From Levilactobacillus enshiensis (GTDB lineage Bacteria > Bacillota > Bacilli > Lactobacillales > Lactobacillaceae): a DNA stretch of 52,728 nucleotides. Below are positions 16,520 through 25,432 of the stretch, piece by piece. Under the pieces are notes generated by a model. That model saw only the letters and a program-made list of their open reading frames with translations, was not told the DNA's origin and searched no databases. Positions within the stretch are counted from its first letter, which is position 1; each line of letters starts with the position of its first letter. The stretch is taken from the NCBI RefSeq assembly GCF_007115095.1, contig NZ_SULH01000002.1:1-52728 (forward strand). The letters run 5' to 3'. The translations under genes were made by a program, and so were the position numbers.

Positions 16520-17233
16520 CTATAATTGCCTCCCCTGTCTCCTCTTTGCACCCGCAATCGCAACTGCCATCCGCCGATTTGCCCGCTGAATAACTTTACC
16601 ATGACCGACCATCAAATACTGAACCGGCAGCTGATTCAAGCGTTCAGCACTTTTAATCGCCGTTGATAAGCTCCAAGTCGCTGCTGCTGAGAATGGAAAC
16701 CGCCAACGCTTATCACCGGCCACTGCCAATCCACCCTGAACCACGAACGCGTCACCCGCCAATAGTGCTTGTGAACTCGCCTGATAAAAGGCCATGGAAC
16801 CTGGCGTGTGACCGGGTACCAGGTAAGCCGTCAACGAGCCAACGTGATCACCCGCAGTCAGTAGTTTATCTGGCTCGGTTTCAACTTGAATCGTCCCACC
16901 CTTAATTTCTGTTTGATCTTCCAGCGCTTCTAAATTCAAATCACCAGCGAGTATTCTGGCATCACGCGTAGAGATGTAAACCCACGCTTGTGGAAATTCC
17001 GCTTTGACTGCATCTAATGATCCCACGTGGTCGACGTGCGCGTGAGTCAGTATAATTCGGGTCAGCGGTTTTTTTAGCCGTTTGATGGCCTTTAGAATAC
17101 CTTTCGTGCAAAATGACATGCCCGTATCCACCAGCATCAGTTCCCTTCCCTCATCAACTAGGTAGCAATTGATGGGAAAGAGACGAGGTAAAAAGGTTAG
17201 CTGATAAATATGACCAAACTGTTTCGTCTTCAT
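16520..17233 (-). CDS. MBL-fold metallo-hydrolase
   Basis: A 237-residue enzyme of the metallo-beta-lactamase fold with the metal motif THAHVDHVGS (HxHxDH, about residues 63-72), the third His in VPGHTPGSM, the bridging Asp in LLAGDAFVV, and a final His in MVGHGKVI. It is most like glyoxalase II-type or lactonase-type hydrolases that act on thioesters or lactones. The start overlaps the previous gene by four bases. Transcription probably comes from the MerR-type promoter at 17649-17679. Confidence 0.9.
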   Translation of the reverse strand: MKTKQFGHIYQLTFLPRLFPINCYLVDEGRELMLVDTGMSFCTKGILKAIKRLKKPLTRIILTHAHVDHVGSLDAVKAEFPQAWVYISTRDARILAGDLNLEALEDQTEIKGGTIQVETEPDKLLTAGDHVGSLTAYLVPGHTPGSMAFYQASSQALLAGDAFVVQGGLAVAGDKRWRFPFSAAATWSLSTAIKSAERLNQLPVQYLMVGHGKVIQRANRRMAVAIAGAKRRQGRQL

Positions 17234-17583
17234 AGGTGCCCCTCCTCCAGGCCGTCCCCAATATGGGCCACAATGGCGTTCAAACCAACCACAACACCGT
17301 ACATAATTCCCAAACGAACAGATATCTGGGTGATGAGCAGGTAATCACACCAGCCAAAAATGATGATTTCAATCGCTATTCGTCCAAGTAGTCCAGCTCG
17401 ATGCGGCGATAAGGGGGCCATATACGTAGCCCAAACCACATAAACAATAATCGGAACTAGAATTCCTAGTAGTAAACCAACCGGCAACTTATATTTTGAT
17501 AAACCTAAAAAAGTTATGATCATCAGTGTCACTAGCTCTATAAAGAATCGCAACAGCGCATTAATTTGAAAAAAACTAGTCAT
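17230..17583 (-). CDS. YrdB-like small membrane protein (DUF2568-like)
   Basis: A 117-residue protein with four membrane helices, started at ATG 17583, which follows GGAGGG. The pattern FFIELVTLMIITFLG, then VVWATYMAPLSPHRA and IAIEIIIFGWCDY, matches the YrdB/DUF2568 family of unknown function. It overlaps the MBL hydrolase gene by four bases and is the first gene after a MerR-type promoter, so the two are co-induced. Confidence 0.75.
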   Translation of the reverse strand: MTSFFQINALLRFFIELVTLMIITFLGLSKYKLPVGLLLGILVPIIVYVVWATYMAPLSPHRAGLLGRIAIEIIIFGWCDYLLITQISVRLGIMYGVVVGLNAIVAHIGDGLEEGHL

Positions 17584-17648
17584 TCGATTCACCCTCCAGT
17601 TTACGAAAAATTTGCGTCAAGTCCATACACAACCACCTGATTGTCATT

Positions 17649-17679
17649 ACCTTAACATGGGTGTTCACCCCCAGCTCAA
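17649..17679 (-). promoter_or_regulatory. MerR-type promoter with 19-bp spacer driving the YrdB-MBL operon
   Basis: On the minus strand -35 TTGAGC (17679-17674) and -10-like TAAGGT (17654-17649) are separated by 19 bp. The spacer contains the palindrome TGGGGGTG AA CACCCA. The divergent MerR gene at 17796 is the likely activator. Confidence 0.75.
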
Positions 17680-17795
17680 GGGCTTTTCTCGTCGATTGAC
17701 CGCTTTTTGTCCTAACTAACGTCCATGCCCCCATACACCCAGCAGCCTATCCGCCACTACATGTTATACTTGGCTAATTACTGAGGGAGGCCTGT

Positions 17796-18221
17796 ATGAT
17801 GAACACCACTGAATTTTGTCGTTGCGCCCATACTACGCGCGATACCCTGCGATTTTACGATACCCTTGGCATTCTGAAACCCCAGCGACTACCGAACAAC
17901 TATCGGGATTACACGGCAGATGATTTAAACAACTATCAGATTATTCAGAATCTAAAGGCAGCTGGAATTTCTCTATCTGAAATTGCTCAGATTCTGGCTT
18001 TACGAACCCAGCCAGTAACGGCGAGCTGTCGCAATGACGTCCTGACGATTATTCAGCAAAATGCTGCCGACTTCGCAAAGCAACAGCAGTTTTACGCCCA
18101 ATTATTGCAGATCACGAATCAGATGCACGCCTCACTGCAGGCCGGCCATCAAGAACAACTAGCTGGCTTGATTGAACAGTTTGGCCGGCTTGGTGAACCA
18201 GCTGCTTCTCGCCATCCTTGA
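17796..18221 (+). CDS. MerR-family transcriptional regulator
   Basis: The 141-residue regulator has a MerR winged helix at residues 1-70 (TRDTLRFYDTLGILKPQR and NYRDYTADDL) and a dimerisation helix after it. One Cys (TASCRND, about residue 79) in the coiled-coil start may be redox- or electrophile-sensitive. It is divergent from the YrdB-MBL hydrolase operon, whose promoter has the MerR-type 19-bp spacer. GAGGGAGG precedes the start; ATG 17796 and 17799 are both possible. Confidence 0.86.
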   Translation: MMNTTEFCRCAHTTRDTLRFYDTLGILKPQRLPNNYRDYTADDLNNYQIIQNLKAAGISLSEIAQILALRTQPVTASCRNDVLTIIQQNAADFAKQQQFYAQLLQITNQMHASLQAGHQEQLAGLIEQFGRLGEPAASRHP

Positions 18222-18238
18222 TGAAAAACTACCCGACG

Positions 18239-18282
18239 AAAAAAGTGTGATTCGGTCCACTCAGGACAAATCACACCTTTTT
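18239..18282 (+). terminator. Terminator after the MerR gene
   Basis: The stem AAAAGTGTGA/TCACACCTTTT carries a T run on the + strand. Confidence 0.8.
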
Positions 18283-18378
18283 AATTGACCGGTCATTTTT
18301 AAACTGATTGGTCGGGATTATACATCATTGCGTGCGGCCACCTTATCTGTCACAGCATTAAGGACAATTACCAGCAAA

Positions 18379-18810
18379 CTAAGCACGATCATATTTTCGC
18401 CACAGATAATAATACTGGCAATTACTCCCAAAGATAATCAGTAACAAGCAAAATAAGATAATGTTACCAAATGATGAGACTGTTAGCTGCCAATCTGACC
18501 CCATCAGAATAACGACCCCTAACATCAAAAGACAAATACTTGTGAATAATGTATTCATACATGCGTTGTGCACACGTAATGCAACTGCCTGGTCGCGTTC
18601 ATCGTCAACAAAATACAGTCCTGAAAAGGATTTGACACCCAAATACTTTGACAAGTACCAGCAGAACCCGCCTAGGTTCACGGTGATTAGAACAACCACC
18701 AATAAGTTCAACCAAGATGGCATGTTCACCCAAAACAGGATACCCAAAATAATCGTGGTTAAATTGTTACTCCAAAAACTTAAGCGAACAATTCTTTGCG
18801 CTCGTGTCAT
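18379..18810 (-). CDS. Four-helix membrane protein paired with an XRE regulator
   Basis: This 143-residue protein has four membrane helices arranged as two hairpins, with a charged loop between them (VDDERDQAVALRVHN). I do not recognise a named family. Small proteins with the DERD motif in the middle loop often sit behind a short XRE repressor in Firmicutes. Its start overlaps the XRE gene by four bases, implying translational coupling and joint function. Confidence 0.7.
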   Translation of the reverse strand: MTRAQRIVRLSFWSNNLTTIILGILFWVNMPSWLNLLVVVLITVNLGGFCWYLSKYLGVKSFSGLYFVDDERDQAVALRVHNACMNTLFTSICLLMLGVVILMGSDWQLTVSSFGNIILFCLLLIIFGSNCQYYYLWRKYDRA

Positions 18811-19016
18811 TCTTCATCCTCCTTCGCCTGATAGCTAAACAGCGTATCAACCGTTGTGTTTAAAACGTCCGCTAACTTAAAAGCCAGCGTCAGGGATGGG
18901 TCATATTTATTATTCTCAATCGCGTTGACGGTCTGACGCGTCACTTTGGTTAATTCAGCTATTTCTGCCTGCGATAATTTCAATCGTTTCCGCCGAACAG
19001 CAATACTATTCCGCAT
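18807..19016 (-). CDS. Small XRE-family regulator (YozG-like)
   Basis: A 69-residue single-domain helix-turn-helix protein from ATG 19016 (GAGGTGA upstream). The HTH (SQAEIAELTKVTRQTVNAIE) and the TVDTLFSY ending are typical of the short Cro/YozG group. It probably represses its own operon through the 13-bp inverted repeat immediately upstream. Confidence 0.85.
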   Translation of the reverse strand: MRNSIAVRRKRLKLSQAEIAELTKVTRQTVNAIENNKYDPSLTLAFKLADVLNTTVDTLFSYQAKEDEE

Positions 19017-19031
19017 TTTTTCACCTCGCGA

Positions 19032-19095
19032 TGTCAAAAACTATTGACACTTATAGTAAAACATATTTGACATTCGATGTAAATAGTTTTTGACA
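19032..19095 (-). promoter_or_regulatory. Operator region of the XRE-membrane protein operon
   Basis: Perfect 13-bp inverted repeats TGTCAAAAACTAT (19032-19044) and ATAGTTTTTGACA (19083-19095) are 38 bp apart. Further TTGACA-like half sites lie between them. The promoter of the operon lies inside, so a looped or cooperative repressor complex is likely. Confidence 0.65.
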
Positions 19096-19276
19096 TTCAG
19101 GCCTTAAATCTACTTAGTTCAAGCAACAGCAAAACTTCGGGCCCTAGTAAAACTTATCTAGCTATTAACCTAACGTGTATCTAACCAGTTCGATGCACGT
19201 CTTGAGTGGCACACCTAAACCGACCAAACTGAGATAATTTTCATCTCAAAGTCTAGCCGGTTTGGTCCTTCTTGAT

Positions 19277-19789
19277 TTAGCCATGATGGTGTGTACTTGT
19301 TACTTGCCGAGCCCCATTGACCTGCATCGCAACTGGATACAGTCTTTGTGCTAACCACCAAACCGTCCCACGCTGAACCAATAAGGTAGTTCCCAGATAC
19401 AGCAATAGTGTTGTCGAACTTCCAGTCCACAATTGATCGACACCTAGATGCACCGCTACCCCGATTACCCACCATAACAGGGTCAACCAATTTCCTTGAC
19501 GCATCACAACGCCCGCCTCGTTAATCCATAAACGATAGGATTGGGCCCGCAACGCGCCAAATAATACCGCACCTAGCAAACTCAAGCTCCCAAAAATAAC
19601 GGCTTGCTGAACCGTAATCTGCAAGTGTTGCTTCTGAAAGGCATCACTGATTGACGCCATGCCCAATAAGATTACCAAGCCAAGAAATTTTACTTTGAAA
19701 CGAATCACTCGCGGTGCCAATTGGCGCTTGACGACCATCCACACTAACCACATGCCCAGAACCCAATTAGTTAAATCTAAATTTTGCAT
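19277..19789 (-). CDS. Hypothetical membrane protein (CcdC/DUF1453-like)
   Basis: A 170-residue protein with about five membrane helices. Its centre, SYRLWINEAGVVMRQGNWLTLLWW, resembles the conserved core of CcdC/DUF1453-type membrane proteins of unknown role. The last residues are hydrophilic and end in HHHG. It stands alone; GGAGGG precedes the ATG. No function can be assigned. Confidence 0.65.
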   Translation of the reverse strand: MQNLDLTNWVLGMWLVWMVVKRQLAPRVIRFKVKFLGLVILLGMASISDAFQKQHLQITVQQAVIFGSLSLLGAVLFGALRAQSYRLWINEAGVVMRQGNWLTLLWWVIGVAVHLGVDQLWTGSSTTLLLYLGTTLLVQRGTVWWLAQRLYPVAMQVNGARQVTSTHHHG

Positions 19790-20178
19790 CTGAATCCCTC
19801 CGAATTACAATTAGTAACGTTTATTTTATAAGTCTACAGAGAGGATACGATAACTACAGATCTCTTGTCCCGTTGATTACGCTAAGTGGTTAAATTTGAT
19901 TGCTAAGTGGTCCTCATTGACCGATAAATATTAATGACGATTGTATTCGGAATTTCATTTAGGACGCCTAATGAAGCACACGTGGAATTCTTCCTAAAGA
20001 CAACTGAAGTCAATGCTAAAAACCCGCATTCCCTTGATAGTCAACGCTAAGGAAATACGGGTTTTTAAATTAATTTAATGCTTTAAAATCTCCCAGTAAA
20101 TGTAGCAGGTTTTTAGTCTACATCTGCTAAAGACTGGGTTTTAACTATTCTTCTTTCTAAATTACATTCTCACTCTAA
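19790..20178. other. Gap of about 390 bases holding terminators only
   Basis: No coding sequence is evident. It holds the strong terminator at 20018-20066 and, nearer the adhesin stop, a weaker CCCAGT/ACTGGG structure (about 20089-20146). The stretch 19850-20010 is AT-rich with no recognisable element. Confidence 0.5.
20018..20066. terminator. Bidirectional terminator downstream of the adhesin gene
   Basis: A 16-18 bp stem with two mismatches, AAAAACCCGCATTCCCTT pairing with the segment at 20049-20066, has T runs on both strands. Confidence 0.85.
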
Positions 20179-23100
20179 TCAGTCTCGCTTTTGCCACTTT
20201 TTCCAACCCTTAAATGTAAACAGGGCGAGCAGTGCGCCGACCCAAGCCAATTCAGACTTTTGTTCGCCGGTCTGTGGTAAGGTGCCACCAGTACTGGAAC
20301 TATGAGTTCCCATGCTAGAACCACCACCATTGTTACCACTTGAATAACCGTAGCTACTGCCACCTGTTGAACCTGATCCACTGTAACCCGAGCCACTGCC
20401 ACCTGTCGAGCCCGTTGAACCCGAGCCACTGTGACCTGAACCACTACCACTAGGTGTGCTAACTAGCTCGTCTGCTGCCGATCCTGTACTGCCAGTTCCA
20501 TGGCCACCAGTGGTACTACCATTACCGGAACCTGTACTGCCGCTTCCATTGTTATTACCATTACTGGAACCAGTGGTACCATTGCCGTTGTTACTACCAT
20601 TGCCGGAACCAGCATTGTTGTTCCCACTGTTATTGCCATTACCAGAACCAGTGTTGCCGTTACCATTACCAGAACCGGAACCACCGTTGCCGTTCCCATT
20701 TCCGTTGCCAGAGCCGGAACCGCCGTTGTTGTTCCCATTTCCGTTGCCAGAACCGGAACCGCCGTTGCCGTTACCATTTCCGTTACCAGAACCGGAACCA
20801 CCGTTGCCGTTTCCATTTCCGTTACCAGAACCGGAGCCGCCGTTGCCGTTTCCATTTCCGTTACCAGAACCGGAACCACCGTTGCCGTTACCAGAGCCGG
20901 AACCACCGTTGCCGTTTCCATTTCCGTTACCAGAGCCGGAACCGCCGTTGCCGTTTCCATTTCCGTTACCAGAACCGGAACCACCGTTGTCGTTCTCATT
21001 TCCGTTGCCAGAATCGGAACCACCGTTGCCGTTTCCGTTGCCACCTGATCCGTCACTTCCATCAGACCCATTATTGCCATCGGAACCGTCACTGCCGTCA
21101 GAGCCATTGCCTGAATCTGAGTCACTGTCGTTACCATCGGAACCGTCACTGCTGTCAGAGCCATTGCCTGAATCTGAGTCACTGTCGTTACCATCGGAAC
21201 CGTCACTACCGTCAGAGCCATTGCCCGAATCCGAGTCACTGTCGTTGCCATCGGAACCGTCACTGCCGTCAGAACCATTGCCCGAATCCGAGTCACTGTC
21301 GTTGCCATCGGAACCGTCACTGCCGTCAGAGCCATTGCCTGAATCCGAGTCACTGTCGTTGCCATCGGAACCGTCACTGCCATCAGAACCATTACCTGAA
21401 TCCGAGTCACTGTCGTTGCCATCGGAACCGTCACTGCCGTCAGAACCATTGCCCGAATCCGAGTCACTGTCGTTGCCATCGGAACCGTCACTGCCATCAG
21501 AACCATTACCTGAATCCGAGTCACTGTCGTTACCATCACTGGCATCCGAGTCATTACCATTACCGTCGGAACTGCCATCACTATCTGAGTCACTACCGTC
21601 TCCGGAGCCACTGCCATCACCAGATCCGTCGGAATCGTTGCCGTCACCTGGCTGACCACCATTTCCATTACCACCGGTTCCTGGACCAGTTACGTTTCCA
21701 CCGCCAGACTCATCACTTCCACCAGGATTTTCACCATCACTCGCATCTGAATCACTGCCGCTACCGTCGGATTCATTACCTGAGTCTGAGTCACTGCCGT
21801 CTCCGGATCCATTGGAATCGCTACCATCACTGGTGTCTGAATCACCGCCACTGCCATCGGAACCGTTGTCTGAATCCGAGTCACTGTCGTTGCCATCGGA
21901 ACCGTCACTGCCGTCAGAACCATTGCCCGAATCAGAGTCACCGTTGTTGCCATCACTGGCATCCGAGTCATTACCATTACCGTCGGAACTGCCATCACTA
22001 TCTGAGTCACTACCGTCTCCGGATCCATCTGAATCGCTGCCGTCACTGGCATCTGAGTCACCACTGTTACCGTCAGAGCCATTACCTGAGTCTGAGTCAC
22101 TGCCGTCACCGGACCCATTGGAATCGCTACCGTTACCATCTGAGCCGTTACCCGAGTCCGAGTCACTGCCATCACTTGAACCGTTGGAATCGCTGCCATC
22201 ACTTCCGCCAGGATTTTCACCATCGCTAGCATCTGAGTCGCTGCCACTGCCATCGGAACCGTTGCCTGAATCCGAGTCACTACCGTCACCGGACCCATTG
22301 GAATCGCTGCCGTTACCATCTGAGCCGTTACCCGAGTCCGAGTCACTGCCGTCACTGGAACCGTCGGAATCACCGCCGTCACTACCACTAGAGCCATCGG
22401 AACCATCATTACCGTCTGATTCATTGTTACCGTCGGAACCATTTCCTGAGTCGGATCCGTTATTACCATCTGAGCCATCACTACCGTCCGAACCATTATC
22501 TGAGTCAGAATCGTTGTCTTCTATCTTTTGGAAAACGTGAACAACGACCTGTTCTTTGTCAGTAAATTTTCCGGTTAGCTCCCCTTGTGTTTCTTTGTAA
22601 ACATACCCCTTGATATCTTTTGGTTGTGCATCGTAGTCTTCACCAAGACCACCCTTCAGCAACTCGTCCTTACCAATCTTATTTCCCTGAGTATCTACAT
22701 AAGAAACCCGCACTGGTTCAGAATCATCCTTGAACCGGTAATGGACGATGTATGTCCACAAGACAGTGTTAGTGAATACAGGATCACGAATCTCACCGAT
22801 CATCGCATACCGATCCTTGACAACCGCGGTGTTAGTAAGCTGGCCATCTGTGAAATTATCATCATCGCCGACAACTTCTGGATACTTTAAGTCATTGTAA
22901 ACTACGCCCTGATCCCCATCGTCCTTGCCATCACCACCGCTAAAGTGAATCCGATAAAATGGTGTTGCTGATAGTAAAGTACCATTGTCCTTATGTCGGG
23001 TTTCCTTGGTATACATCGGTACCGCGTAACGATCAACCGCATCCATACCCAGTCGCCGGTTCTTAACCGTTAATGTTTTATTAGAAATGCGTCCCTTTAT

Positions 23101-23778
23101 TTTGCTACCACTCACAATAACTGTTTTAGAAATAAGCTGATTGTCGCACTTGAAGTCATCTAACTGTAACTGGCTCAAGACACCAAAATTCTCAATTTGA
23201 CAATTTCTCAAATCTAAGTCTCGAAGTGATGTTACCCCAGCCAATGGCCGAACATCTGAAAGACGGTTGTTTGGTAACTTCAGTGTTTGCAGATTTTTCA
23301 GCTCTCTTAAAGGCTTCAGATTGACAACGTTTCCTTGTGCCGAAACGATGGGGTGTTCTCCATATGTGGTATTCCCATCATTGTCATAGTTCGTAGCCGA
23401 ACCGTCTAAGATCAAGGTATGCAGTTTGGTTGCCTTCTCTAGGCCTTCCAAGCTCACCGGTACACGACTCTGAACACCACTACCAACAACGTTATCTTTA
23501 TCGACAATAATTTCTGTAATGTCATTCATGTGAGACGGCTTGATATCCTCAACCGTCTTAATGCGTTTCCCCATTTGCTGCAGGGTTCTTAAAACAATCT
23601 TTTGTAATTCTGGACTGGGCATCCAATCTGAAATAGATGCTCGTCGACTACTAACCTGACTGGATTTAATTTTGTCCGTATCATCGGCACTAGCTCTGGG
23701 TGTATCCATGGATAGCCCCGTCCCCATCAGTGTTGCTGCCGCTGTCAGCCAAAGTGTTGCTCGTACATTCTGTGCCAT
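20179..23778 (-). CDS. LPQTG-anchored, Ser-Asp/Gly-Asn repeat surface adhesin with LRR and MucBP domains
   Basis: About 1199 residues from ATG 23778, preceded by TTGGAGG. A signal peptide (1-32, cut after ASA) leads to a leucine-rich-repeat region (about 85-220: LKNLQTLKLPNNRLSDV), a beta-rich linker, and a MucBP-like domain (about 355-425: VSYVDTQGNKIGKDELLKGG). A Ser-Asp repeat region of over 500 residues follows, and then a Gly-Asn/Gly-Ser repeat region. LPQTG, a hydrophobic helix and WKKWQKRD complete the sortase anchor. The design parallels Sdr/Clf proteins of staphylococci: ligand-binding head on a long flexible stalk that spans the wall. Ser-rich stretches may be glycosylated. Tandem 57-bp DNA repeats should make stalk length variable. 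Confidence 0.93.
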   Translation of the reverse strand: MAQNVRATLWLTAAATLMGTGLSMDTPRASADDTDKIKSSQVSSRRASISDWMPSPELQKIVLRTLQQMGKRIKTVEDIKPSHMNDITEIIVDKDNVVGSGVQSRVPVSLEGLEKATKLHTLILDGSATNYDNDGNTTYGEHPIVSAQGNVVNLKPLRELKNLQTLKLPNNRLSDVRPLAGVTSLRDLDLRNCQIENFGVLSQLQLDDFKCDNQLISKTVIVSGSKIKGRISNKTLTVKNRRLGMDAVDRYAVPMYTKETRHKDNGTLLSATPFYRIHFSGGDGKDDGDQGVVYNDLKYPEVVGDDDNFTDGQLTNTAVVKDRYAMIGEIRDPVFTNTVLWTYIVHYRFKDDSEPVRVSYVDTQGNKIGKDELLKGGLGEDYDAQPKDIKGYVYKETQGELTGKFTDKEQVVVHVFQKIEDNDSDSDNGSDGSDGSDGNNGSDSGNGSDGNNESDGNDGSDGSSGSDGGDSDGSSDGSDSDSGNGSDGNGSDSNGSGDGSDSDSGNGSDGSGSDSDASDGENPGGSDGSDSNGSSDGSDSDSGNGSDGNGSDSNGSGDGSDSDSGNGSDGNSGDSDASDGSDSDGSGDGSDSDSDGSSDGNGNDSDASDGNNGDSDSGNGSDGSDGSDGNDSDSDSDNGSDGSGGDSDTSDGSDSNGSGDGSDSDSGNESDGSGSDSDASDGENPGGSDESGGGNVTGPGTGGNGNGGQPGDGNDSDGSGDGSGSGDGSDSDSDGSSDGNGNDSDASDGNDSDSDSGNGSDGSDGSDGNDSDSDSGNGSDGSDGSDGNDSDSDSGNGSDGSDGSDGNDSDSDSGNGSDGSDGSDGNDSDSDSGNGSDGSDGSDGNDSDSDSGNGSDGSDGSDGNDSDSDSGNGSDSSDGSDGNDSDSDSGNGSDGSDGSDGNNGSDGSDGSGGNGNGNGGSDSGNGNENDNGGSGSGNGNGNGNGGSGSGNGNGNGNGGSGSGNGNGGSGSGNGNGNGNGGSGSGNGNGNGNGGSGSGNGNGNGNGGSGSGNGNGNNNGGSGSGNGNGNGNGGSGSGNGNGNTGSGNGNNSGNNNAGSGNGSNNGNGTTGSSNGNNNGSGSTGSGNGSTTGGHGTGSTGSAADELVSTPSGSGSGHSGSGSTGSTGGSGSGYSGSGSTGGSSYGYSSGNNGGGSSMGTHSSSTGGTLPQTGEQKSELAWVGALLALFTFKGWKKWQKRD
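20640..21045 (-). repeat. Tandem 39-bp repeats coding Gly-Ser/Gly-Asn units
   Basis: The coding strand repeats a 13-residue unit GGSGSGNGNGNGN about eight to nine times, with occasional shorter copies and point variants. Period 39 bp. Confidence 0.8.
21124..21530 (-). repeat. Tandem 57-bp repeats coding a 19-residue Ser-Asp unit
   Basis: The word ACTGTCGTT recurs at 21124, 21181, 21238, 21295, 21352, 21409, 21466 and 21523, exactly 57 bp apart. This gives seven full units of GNDSDSDSGNGSDGSDGSD. Copies differ only by scattered synonymous changes and one Gly-to-Ser change. Confidence 0.92.
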
Positions 23779-23833
23779 TATTTTTTCCTCCAACGTTATA
23801 TAATTTGATTTTTGTCTGCTGTTCTTACACCGA

Positions 23834-23859
23834 TGGTTAACATCCTATCAGGTTAACCA
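23834..23859 (-). promoter_or_regulatory. Inverted repeat upstream of the adhesin gene
   Basis: TGGTTAAC (23834-23841) and GTTAACCA (23852-23859) form a perfect 8-bp inverted repeat about 60-80 bases before the adhesin start. An AT-rich -10-like ATTATATAA lies closer to the gene. It could be an operator for an unknown regulator. Confidence 0.45.
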
Positions 23860-23893
23860 ACAGAAGAAAATAAATTATGATGGGTGCAATCAA

Positions 23894-23929
23894 ATAAGGA
23901 ATCATCGCCGTTAAACGATGACTCCTTAT
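23894..23929. terminator. Hairpin downstream of the MFS gene
   Basis: ATAAGGAATCATCG pairs with the segment at 23916-23929 with one mismatch. The T run is poor, so this is a probable rather than certain terminator. Confidence 0.5.
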
Positions 23930-24060
23930 ATTGTATCTAATGTATCGTGACCGCTTGTCAGTGTTGGGATTTGCGCCCTTAATGAGAATGCCCCTTAGCA
24001 ACAAAAATAGCTTTTATCGATTACCTTAATTCACACAACTAGACTTGCAAGCTGAAGCCG

Positions 24061-25419
24061 CTATTTCTCACCAGTCGCCAGATGCCATGACCAAGCGATT
24101 CCCAATAGCGATATCCCGCCCGTTCCCACCATGGTTGCTTGGAATCCCGTGACGAATGTTGGTCCATGAAACTGATAAAAAATAATCACCGCCACCGTTG
24201 TTCCCAATGCACCACCTAACAATCGCGACGTGTTATAAATGCCAGCCGCTTTACCAATCTGGTTTTGCGGCGCTGCCCCAATGACCGCCTTTTGTAATGC
24301 TGGTCCGGCTAACGACAATCCAACGCCAGCCAGCATTAGCGGTCCAAGTAAATCGATATAGTTGTTACCTGCTAATAGTGCAAGCAACCAGTAGCCCACA
24401 CCCTGACAAAGTAACCCTAACGTAGCGACCCCGCGCTCACCAAATTTATCGACCGCTTGTCCCGCAAACGGTGCGACGAGTACCAGCGTCCCCGTCCAGG
24501 GCAAAAGTGCCAGTCCAGCCATTAAAGCTGACCCTCGTTGACTCGCCTGCAAATACTGCGGTAGGAAAAACACAACACCGTACATAGAACCATAGAGACA
24601 AGCTGTTGCGAGATTCCCTCCAGCAAAAGCTTTACTCCTAAAGAGCCGTAAGGGGATCATCGGCGTCCCTTCATGTGATTGACGGTAAACAAAAATCGCC
24701 CCACAGCCAATACTGGTAACACCCACTGCAATGCTCCAGCCCAATTGGGCCACCGTCAAACCACTGGTCGTTGCCGATAAAGCCCACACACACCCCGCCG
24801 AAGCAATCGCCACTAAGAAATTATCAATCATATTAATTGGTTCAGACTGACCATAGCTTTCCGGAAGGTGCCGCAGGGACCACCAGATAGCCAAAATACC
24901 GATAGGAACGTTAATCCAAAAAATCCACTGCCAGGTCAGTCGTGCCACAATGAAACCACCAAGTGAGGGACCAACGATTAAGGCAAGCCCCCCAATGCCA
25001 CTCCAGATTCCTAAAGCGCGCCCGCGTTGTTCAGCCGGTAGCGCATTTGTCAGAATAGCCATGGACATGGGTGTCATCACCGAGGCCCCCACTCCCTCAA
25101 CCACTCTGGCCAGAATCAACCCGCTCATACTGGGTGCCAATGCACATAGAACGGACCCAATCGTAAAAATCAAGATGCCCCAATTGTAAACTTTTCGGTG
25201 GCCCCACCGTTCACCCACGGCAACACCAACCAGTAAAACAGCGGCAATAGTTATGTTGTAAGCATTCAAGGCCCATTGCAACGACCGCACTGAAATCTGA
25301 AATTCTGTACGAATTGCTGTCGACGCTGTCGTCACGATCATAGTGTCCATCATGGCCATGAAAAATCCTAGCGATGTCAGCGTGAGTAACCATTTGATTT
25401 CAACCTTTTCCCCTATCAT
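24061..25419 (-). CDS. DHA2-family MFS drug exporter
   Basis: A 452-residue exporter with about 14 helices from ATG 25419 (AGGAGATGG upstream). The longer frame to 25452 starts inside an operator palindrome. MFS motif A is GVAVGERWGHRKVYN; the motif C region reads GLALIVGPSLGGFIV, and the early Asp in MAMMDTMIV is as in QacA/EmrB. It lacks the long C-terminal loop of the two pumps at 2656-7152. The ArsR-type gene upstream and the 21-bp palindrome at its promoter point to inducible expression. Confidence 0.9.
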   Translation of the reverse strand: MIGEKVEIKWLLTLTSLGFFMAMMDTMIVTTASTAIRTEFQISVRSLQWALNAYNITIAAVLLVGVAVGERWGHRKVYNWGILIFTIGSVLCALAPSMSGLILARVVEGVGASVMTPMSMAILTNALPAEQRGRALGIWSGIGGLALIVGPSLGGFIVARLTWQWIFWINVPIGILAIWWSLRHLPESYGQSEPINMIDNFLVAIASAGCVWALSATTSGLTVAQLGWSIAVGVTSIGCGAIFVYRQSHEGTPMIPLRLFRSKAFAGGNLATACLYGSMYGVVFFLPQYLQASQRGSALMAGLALLPWTGTLVLVAPFAGQAVDKFGERGVATLGLLCQGVGYWLLALLAGNNYIDLLGPLMLAGVGLSLAGPALQKAVIGAAPQNQIGKAAGIYNTSRLLGGALGTTVAVIIFYQFHGPTFVTGFQATMVGTGGISLLGIAWSWHLATGEK

Positions 25420-25432
25420 TTCACCATCTCCT

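Noticed and set aside
21124..21530. Regular repeats suggesting a CRISPR array
   Set aside because: The repeats are head-to-tail coding units of 57 bp without unique spacers and lie in an LPQTG protein; no cas genes are present.
20456..21655. A 399-codon open frame on the + strand coding Pro-Leu-Glu repeats
   Set aside because: It is the antisense of the Ser-Asp/Gly-Asn repeats of the LPQTG protein; repeat composition keeps several frames open. The sense frame has signal peptide, domains and anchor.
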